Assembly: GCA_017469885.1 (NCBI GenBank) | Contig: JAFUFO010000005.1 | Location: 1-42,778, forward strand | DNA from: Solobacterium sp. | GTDB lineage: Bacteria; Bacillota_I; Bacilli_A; Erysipelotrichales; Erysipelotrichaceae | DNA length: 42,778 nt | Direction: 5' to 3' | Part shown: positions 38,145 through 42,778 of the stretch, one piece after another | Layout of the letters: each line of letters opens with the position of its first letter | Position numbering within the stretch: the stretch's first letter is position 1 | Notes under the pieces: generated by a model | Told to the model about the DNA's origin: nothing | Databases searched by the model: none | Seen by the model: the letters and a program-made list of their open reading frames with translations, nothing else | Program-made: the position numbers and the translations under genes

Positions 38145-39077
38145 TCAGATCCGCTCCAGCAGATCTTTGAATACTTTGATGAATGCCTCCCGGTCCACTT
38201 CCAGCATCACTTCCGCATTATTCTCCGGGTACTTTTTGGCACTCCAGATATCCGTCACAGTCATTCCGCTGGTGATCACACCTTCGGTTTCGACATGCAC
38301 GCCGCAGGTGACACCTTTGAACAGTTCGGGATAATCATAGGACAGTACCGGAAGAACATCATGAACTGCGACAGCTGTCCGTCCGAACCGCTCGCTGTTG
38401 GCAATCGTCGCAAGATCCATACAGTCCGCAAACAGCCTGCCGGCTTTGGATGTCATGGCTTCGATTGCCTCGATATCCTCTTTTTCCACGGATGCCTTCA
38501 TCGTGACATCGATGCCGAACATCATAATGGGGATGCCGCTCTGGAAGACGATTTCCGCCGCATGGGGATCGACACAGATATTGAATTCGCCGCACACACT
38601 CCAGGTTCCGCCCTGCGCCACACCGCCCATGATGCGGATCTTTTTCACATGATCTTTGATATCCGGATGTTTCTGAATCAGGATCGCAATATTGGTTAAC
38701 GGACCGACCGCGACAATCTCAAAGTTTTCATGCGTGCATGCGGCTTCATGGATTGCCTCCCAGGCCGGTGTTGTTTCAACCGGCGCATCCGAGTCCGGCA
38801 GGATCACGCCGCCAAGGCCGTTGTTGCCATGGATGTAGGCTGCGGTCTGTAACGGAATTTCCAGCGGCTGTTCGGCGCCGGGATAAACCGGAATTTCCGG
38901 ATGACCGAAATAGGTCAGGACATTGCGCGCATTGCGGAAGGTCTTGTCATGTGTAACATTGCCCGCAACCGCTGAGGCGCCGACCATTACCGCATTCTTC
39001 AGATACAGTGCCGCAAGCAGCGCAAAGGCATCATCGACGCCGGTATCGGTATCCAGCCAGAACGGAATCTGTGTCAT
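38145..39077 (-). CDS. Inosine-uridine-type nucleoside hydrolase
   Basis: 310 residues. The calcium-binding signature DTDTGVDD (9-16) is intact, as are the GGVAQGGTWS and EFNICVDPHAAEIVF motifs of the family. It splits ribonucleosides into base and ribose for salvage; base preference cannot be told from sequence. Its start overlaps the stop of the upstream coiled-coil gene by 1 bp. Confidence 0.93.
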   Translation of the reverse strand: MTQIPFWLDTDTGVDDAFALLAALYLKNAVMVGASAVAGNVTHDKTFRNARNVLTYFGHPEIPVYPGAEQPLEIPLQTAAYIHGNNGLGGVILPDSDAPVETTPAWEAIHEAACTHENFEIVAVGPLTNIAILIQKHPDIKDHVKKIRIMGGVAQGGTWSVCGEFNICVDPHAAEIVFQSGIPIMMFGIDVTMKASVEKEDIEAIEAMTSKAGRLFADCMDLATIANSERFGRTAVAVHDVLPVLSYDYPELFKGVTCGVHVETEGVITSGMTVTDIWSAKKYPENNAEVMLEVDREAFIKVFKDLLERI

Positions 39078-39298
39078 CAGTCTGTCTCCTTTTCGCTGGG
39101 TTTCGTTTCTTCCAGCAGGCCGTATTTCCGGTACAGATCCTTTACCCGGCTGTAAAACAGCCGGTTGCCGAGATACTGCCGGTAAGTTGCACTTTTTTCC
39201 TTTCCCTGTGCGCGCAGCTGATCCATTCGGTTCTGCTCGGTTTCCGCCTGTTTCAGGATCTCTTCCCGCATGGTCTCAAAAGCCTCCAGACGATCCAT
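39077..39298 (-). CDS. Small coiled-coil protein, unknown function
   Basis: 73 residues from 39298 (MDRLEAFETMREEILKQ); the frame is open to 39337 inside the DDAH gene, but 39298 is only 1 bp after that gene's stop, which suggests coupled translation. No clear ribosome binding site is visible. The protein is helical and rich in Glu, Lys and Arg (RLFYSRVKDLYRKYGLLEE). Not recognised. Confidence 0.65.
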   Translation of the reverse strand: MDRLEAFETMREEILKQAETEQNRMDQLRAQGKEKSATYRQYLGNRLFYSRVKDLYRKYGLLEETKPSEKETD

Positions 39299-39299
39299 A

Positions 39300-40076
39300 T
39301 CAGAACCGTAATGACAGGCAGCTGAGTCCGCCGTCAAGTTTGCGGAATTCTGAGGTATCCACCGTCAGAGTCTGATAACCCATTTGCTTTACTGCCGCAA
39401 GCACGGCCGGGTAGCCTTCCGGCACAATGACCGTATCATTCACCCAGATACAGTTGGCCGCATAGGCTTCCTCTTCCGGAATGATGTATTTGTGATATGT
39501 CTCAAAGTCCGGCTTGTTTACAAATTCTCCGGAGACAAGCAGATTGTTGTTTTCCAGATAATTGACGCCGGTCTTGAGATGAAGCACTTCCTCCAGCTTC
39601 ACTTCCGAACAGGTATAGCCGTACTTCGCAAGAATCTCTGAAAACTGGCGGATGCCTTCTTCATTCGTGCGGGCCGATCTGCCCACAAAGAAATGATCGC
39701 CGCACATCATCACATCACCGCCTTCCAGTGTTCCCGGATTTACGATATGTTCAATGCGCTCGTCCGGATAGAACTTCCGGACCGCTTCTTCGATCGATAC
39801 CTTCTCCCCGTTTCTTGAGGCAGCGCCGGGATTTGTAATGATCGCGCACTTTGCGGTGAGCACTGCCGGATCCTCCACAAAGCAGGAATCCGGATAGGCT
39901 TCATCTGCCGGAAGCACTGTCACCTGAACCCCGCACTGTTTCAGGGCTTCGATATAGGCATCGTGCTGTTTCAGGGCGAGGTCATAGTCCGGCTTTCCGG
40001 GATAGAGGCCGGAGGTAATGCCTTCGACCATGGCCCTGCAGGGACGGCGCACAATGACGTTGTCAAACTTCTTCAT
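39300..40076 (-). CDS. Dimethylarginine dimethylaminohydrolase-like protein
   Basis: 258 residues of the amidinotransferase/DDAH fold. Features: RRPCRAMVEG near the start, SCFVEDPAVL (ED at 68-69), LEGGDVM, catalytic H166 (LHLKTG) and catalytic C253 in GGLSCLSLRF. These match DDAH, which turns methylarginine or arginine-like substrates into citrulline plus amine. Substrate in bacteria is often uncertain. It lies 3 bp after the glutaredoxin-like gene. Confidence 0.88.
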   Translation of the reverse strand: MKKFDNVIVRRPCRAMVEGITSGLYPGKPDYDLALKQHDAYIEALKQCGVQVTVLPADEAYPDSCFVEDPAVLTAKCAIITNPGAASRNGEKVSIEEAVRKFYPDERIEHIVNPGTLEGGDVMMCGDHFFVGRSARTNEEGIRQFSEILAKYGYTCSEVKLEEVLHLKTGVNYLENNNLLVSGEFVNKPDFETYHKYIIPEEEAYAANCIWVNDTVIVPEGYPAVLAAVKQMGYQTLTVDTSEFRKLDGGLSCLSLRF

Positions 40077-40079
40077 CGG

Positions 40080-40391
40080 TTAACAGCCTTTTCTTCCGCT
40101 CTTATGATCTTCGATTGAGCAGGCAGCCGGAGAGCCGAGTTCAATGAGACCTGCGTCTGCCGGATCGATGGAGATCCGTCCGTCCTCAAAGACAAACGCC
40201 GGGATACCGACATCGCCGATTTCCTTGCAGTGATCAAAGACGGGGCTGGTGTCACGGAGCCGCGTAAAGGCACTCATATTGCGGATATTCTCTCCGATGT
40301 TGATGTACTCAAATTCATCTTCCCGCCCTTTGATCTGTTCGTGCACATAGTCGCAGTAAGGGCATGTGGGCATTCCGTAGATTTTAATCAT
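40080..40391 (-). CDS. Glutaredoxin-like protein
   Basis: 103 residues. The thioredoxin-fold N-terminus carries the redox motif CPYC (10-13), and the cis-proline region is DVGIPAFVFEDG. It probably reduces disulfides or glutathione-type adducts. The C-terminal tail (SPAACSIEDHKSGRKGC) holds two extra cysteines, which is unusual for a short glutaredoxin. Confidence 0.85.
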   Translation of the reverse strand: MIKIYGMPTCPYCDYVHEQIKGREDEFEYINIGENIRNMSAFTRLRDTSPVFDHCKEIGDVGIPAFVFEDGRISIDPADAGLIELGSPAACSIEDHKSGRKGC

Positions 40392-40417
40392 AATTTTTCT
40401 CTCCTGTTATATGTATT

Positions 40418-40795
40418 TTATGCAATCTTTTCTAGAAACGCTTCCAGTGTATCGGATGCGTTCTGATAAGTATCGTCATCGATATTGGAACTGTCGATTT
40501 CACAGTAGCTTCCGCGCTGCGGACTGTATGCCCAGAGGATTCCGCCCATATCCGAGCCAAATACGATACAGCCCGGCCAGCTATCGGAAACCGCATACTC
40601 ATCATTAACTTCCTGCAGTTCTTCCAGCCGGTAAAAACCGCCGTAGCCGTTGTCCCCGATTGGTCCTTCGCCGCCGTTATGTTCCTGCATGAATGCAAGG
40701 TAATCTTCCGGCAGCGGCAGACCGTTTACTTCCGTGATTACCGTTTCCGGTTTTTCATTAAATACAAAGTCTTTGAACAGTTCTTCCTGATTCAT
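40418..40795 (-). CDS. SMI1/KNR4 (SUKH) family protein
   Basis: 125 residues. The SUKH pattern is clear: LPLPEDYLAFMQEHNGGEG near the start, a Y-R-L-E-E-L segment, then SWPGCIVFGSDMGG and WAYSP. In bacteria many SUKH proteins are immunity proteins against nuclease toxins; no toxin gene is next to it here. Its start overlaps the upstream membrane-protein gene by 4 bp (ATGA). Confidence 0.88.
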   Translation of the reverse strand: MNQEELFKDFVFNEKPETVITEVNGLPLPEDYLAFMQEHNGGEGPIGDNGYGGFYRLEELQEVNDEYAVSDSWPGCIVFGSDMGGILWAYSPQRGSYCEIDSSNIDDDTYQNASDTLEAFLEKIA

Positions 40796-41070
40796 GTATT
40801 CAGCTCCTTCCAGTGCATATAGTGAATTCCGATATGCCCGCTCCCAAGAATGATCGAAGATAATATCACGATCTGGTTGCGGGAATACATTCCCATCAGC
40901 AGAAGCGCCAGCACCGGCAGTACCGCGCCGGCAATCGGGACTCCCGCAAATGATGCATACATGTCCTTCATCGTCTTTTTACTGCAGAAATAACGGATCC
41001 AGTATCCTTTATAAAGAATCATCAGGATAAACGCAATCACCAGATACATCAGGTTCCATCTGAAGAACAT
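40792..41070 (-). CDS. Small membrane protein, unknown function
   Basis: 92 residues with three likely membrane helices (about 8-24, 44-60 and 67-81) and a short tail. No ribosome binding site is evident for 41070; a start seven codons later is possible. Translationally coupled to the SUKH gene. Not recognised. Confidence 0.65.
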   Translation of the reverse strand: MFFRWNLMYLVIAFILMILYKGYWIRYFCSKKTMKDMYASFAGVPIAGAVLPVLALLLMGMYSRNQIVILSSIILGSGHIGIHYMHWKELNT

Positions 41071-41093
41071 GCGGAAAAGCTGAAGGCACAGGG

Positions 41094-41112
41094 TTATAGG
41101 GTTTTCCTATAA
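41094..41112. promoter_or_regulatory. Inverted repeat between divergent genes
   Basis: TTATAGG and CCTATAA flank a 5-nt spacer. It lies 24 bp upstream of the minus-strand membrane-protein gene and overlaps a TATAAC -10-like sequence on that strand, so it could be an operator or part of a promoter. Function is inferred. Confidence 0.35.
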
Positions 41113-41153
41113 TCACGTATCCATTCTGCGTATAAAGGTGAATCATGGGGCAG

Positions 41154-41162
41154 TGCTACAAT
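41154..41162 (+). promoter_or_regulatory. Candidate extended -10 promoter of the B3/B4 gene
   Basis: TGCTACAAT fits an extended -10 (TGn plus TACAAT), 27 bp upstream of the start at 41190. No strong -35 box. GGAGG at 41178-41182 is the ribosome binding site. Confidence 0.45.
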
Positions 41163-41189
41163 AGCATCTGAAAAATCGGAGGTGTTGTC

Positions 41190-41885
41190 ATGAGCGATGT
41201 AAAGACGATCAGATTCTTTGTAGAGAAAGCGGTTCTTGATGCAGGCGTTAAAATCGTTTTTCCTGTAATCGAAGGCATGGACAACACATCGGTTTCTTCT
41301 GAATGGATGGAAAAGAGAAACGCATTGATCCGGCAGCTGCTGTCACGTTATGAAGCGCTGGACGTGCATGAAGATCCGGTTCTCGAAGGATTCAATGTTC
41401 TCCATGATCTTACCGGAGTAAAGCGCAGAAAGAATATTCCTGCTTCGGAAAACCTTATCAGACTGCTCAAAAAGAATCACGACGTCTTTTTTATCAATCA
41501 GGCGGTCGATATTTACAACATCATTTCGATGGACTCAAAACTCGCCCTCGGGGCACATGATATTGACCATATTGACGGCAATGTGACCTTGCGTTTTACA
41601 GACGGCAGTGAGAAGTTCATCCCGATCGGGCAGAGTGAACCTACCTTGGTAAATGCGCATGAGTACTGCTATTGTGATGACAATAACGAAATCCTCTGCC
41701 GGCTGGAGATCCGTCAGGTCGAAAAGACCAAAGTCACCGAAAATACGAAAAACGTATTTTACATCGTGCAGGGCAATCAGGCCGTGAGTGATGAGTATGT
41801 TATCGAAACCGCGCAGAAGATCATCGATGAAACGGTGAAATACTGCGGAGGAAGCGGTCGTATCATCATTCCCGAAGTGATCTGA
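41190..41885 (+). CDS. B3/B4-domain protein
   Basis: 231 residues resembling stand-alone B3/B4 domains, which are related to the phenylalanyl-tRNA synthetase beta-chain editing region. Features: VHEDPVLEGFNVLHDLTG, RRKNIPASENLIRLL, FFINQAVDIYNIISM and FIPIGQSEP. These proteins are thought to bind or edit aminoacyl-tRNA or amino acids; the substrate is unknown. It is divergent from the gene cluster on the left. Confidence 0.85.
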   Translation: MSDVKTIRFFVEKAVLDAGVKIVFPVIEGMDNTSVSSEWMEKRNALIRQLLSRYEALDVHEDPVLEGFNVLHDLTGVKRRKNIPASENLIRLLKKNHDVFFINQAVDIYNIISMDSKLALGAHDIDHIDGNVTLRFTDGSEKFIPIGQSEPTLVNAHEYCYCDDNNEILCRLEIRQVEKTKVTENTKNVFYIVQGNQAVSDEYVIETAQKIIDETVKYCGGSGRIIIPEVI

Positions 41886-41939
41886 GATACCTTGTTTTCG
41901 TGCGATAGCAAAACGCATTAATCAAAGTATGCATGACTG

Positions 41940-42713
41940 TTAATCCTGCACGGCGCTCTTCCGGTTCCGGTCGATTACCTGATACGGAATCTGTTTCTCC
42001 TCAAACAGTTCAAACAGCGCCTGCGCACGATGTTCCATTTTGTAGTTCAGCTCTTCCGGATACAGCGGAACGAGCACATAGAAATTGATGACTTTCCCGG
42101 AAGACAGTTTTACACAGATCTCTCCGTCTTTGTTTTTCGCATAATTCAGCACAACACTGTTGAACCTTACGTCCGGCGCATACGGAGAGCCCTCCTCATC
42201 GGACTGGGCAGTATGTCCGTATGACAGCCAGGTATCACAGGTGATCGGAAGCCGTGCAGTTTCCTTGAGCACACGGATCGGCCAGTAGTCGGAATCTTCT
42301 GAGCTGTTCAGATTCCAGTCTTCCGGCACACAGATCACATACTCCGCATGTTCGATCTCATAGTGTTTCCACTGTTCCGGGATGTTCATTTCATAGGCGC
42401 CTGCGCCCATCGTGACCAGCCTGTAATACGGACATTCTTCGGTCGGGTCCACAATACAGACATCGAGATGCACATCGGGCGAGGCAATCTCATGGAATAC
42501 ATTCTGATAGTCGCCGAACGCCTCACAGATGTACTGATCCAGCTCTTCGAGTTCCTTATCACTGTACAGATACTGCGGAATACCCTGCGGTTTTTCCGTC
42601 TGTTTTACCACACCCGCGAGAATACACCATCCATTGGGTTTCACCGCATGGGTGGTGATGAATCGCGCTTTTTCTTTTGAATAGATGATAATCGGTATTC
42701 TCTTGTTAGACAA
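41940..42713 (-). CDS. SUFU-domain protein (suppressor of fused family)
   Basis: 257 residues from a TTG at 42713. The family motifs are YYRLVTMGAGAYEMNIPEQW, YVICVPEDWNL, WPIRVLKETARLPI and TWLSYGHT. Bacterial SUFU proteins are often immunity proteins of polymorphic toxin systems. The TTG start has no ribosome binding site, and the frame stays open to the window edge, so the true start may lie further right or the gene may be altered there. Confidence 0.82.
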   Translation of the reverse strand: MSNKRIPIIIYSKEKARFITTHAVKPNGWCILAGVVKQTEKPQGIPQYLYSDKELEELDQYICEAFGDYQNVFHEIASPDVHLDVCIVDPTEECPYYRLVTMGAGAYEMNIPEQWKHYEIEHAEYVICVPEDWNLNSSEDSDYWPIRVLKETARLPITCDTWLSYGHTAQSDEEGSPYAPDVRFNSVVLNYAKNKDGEICVKLSSGKVINFYVLVPLYPEELNYKMEHRAQALFELFEEKQIPYQVIDRNRKSAVQD

Positions 42714-42778
42714 TGTGCAGATTGTGTACTGCTGTACTTGAAGTATTCGTAATATCAGATATAATATCCGTAATATCG

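Overview
The window looks like a chromosomal segment of a Bacillota (Firmicutes) bacterium, most likely an Erysipelotrichia-type organism. The signs are the rsmG-noc-parA-parB block, the atpIBEFHAGDC order, strong GGAGG-type ribosome binding sites, lipoprotein and cell-wall-type surface signals, and Glu-rich surface proteins with (V/I)PNT-type C-termini. No tRNA, rRNA, CRISPR array or replication origin was seen, but mnmG, rsmG, parAB and atp together usually lie near oriC. The species assignment is inference.

Layout, left to right. (1) 1-135: three copies of a 17-bp motif ending in TTTACA, perhaps the end of an insertion element. (2) 195-8454: three paralogous minus-strand surface proteins, each with its own terminator. 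They share a signal region, an acidic stalk, a Pro-Thr spacer, a C-X17-C module and an atypical sorting signal. Two carry von Willebrand A domains; the third carries InlB-like and Cna-B-like domains. (3) 8676-10724: an anchored papain-family protease with a dockerin-type calcium loop. (4) 10844-29657: 21 minus-strand genes with no gap above 41 bp (dnaX, ybaB, recR, fhs, an unknown gene, mnmG, a ThyX-like gene, a glycosidase-like lipoprotein, rsmG, noc, parA, parB and the nine atp genes). The ATP synthase c subunit has two membrane carboxylates, a pattern linked to sodium coupling.

(5) 29783-35977: a plus-strand operon of four overlapping genes. Three match the Shango antiphage system (TerB-domain protein, BrxD-like ATPase, Lhr/BrxHI-like helicase). 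The fourth is a metallo-beta-lactamase-fold lipoprotein coupled to the helicase by an ATGA overlap. The operon lies between tadA and dnaX, which are neighbours in many Firmicutes, so it appears to have been inserted into a conserved core locus. (6) 36091-41070: minus-strand genes for a small leader-like protein, tadA, a possibly frameshifted micro-ORF, a DegV protein, a nucleoside hydrolase, a coiled-coil protein, a DDAH-like hydrolase, a glutaredoxin-like protein, a SUKH protein and a small membrane protein. (7) 41190-42713: a divergent B3/B4-domain gene and a SUFU-domain gene reaching the right edge.

The core genes serve DNA repair and replication (dnaX, recR, ybaB), tRNA and rRNA modification (mnmG, rsmG, tadA), chromosome segregation and division-site control (parA, parB, noc), and energy and C1 metabolism (atp, fhs). 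The best candidates for unusual biology are the Shango operon with its lipoprotein partner and the surface-protein cluster with its shared C-terminal module.
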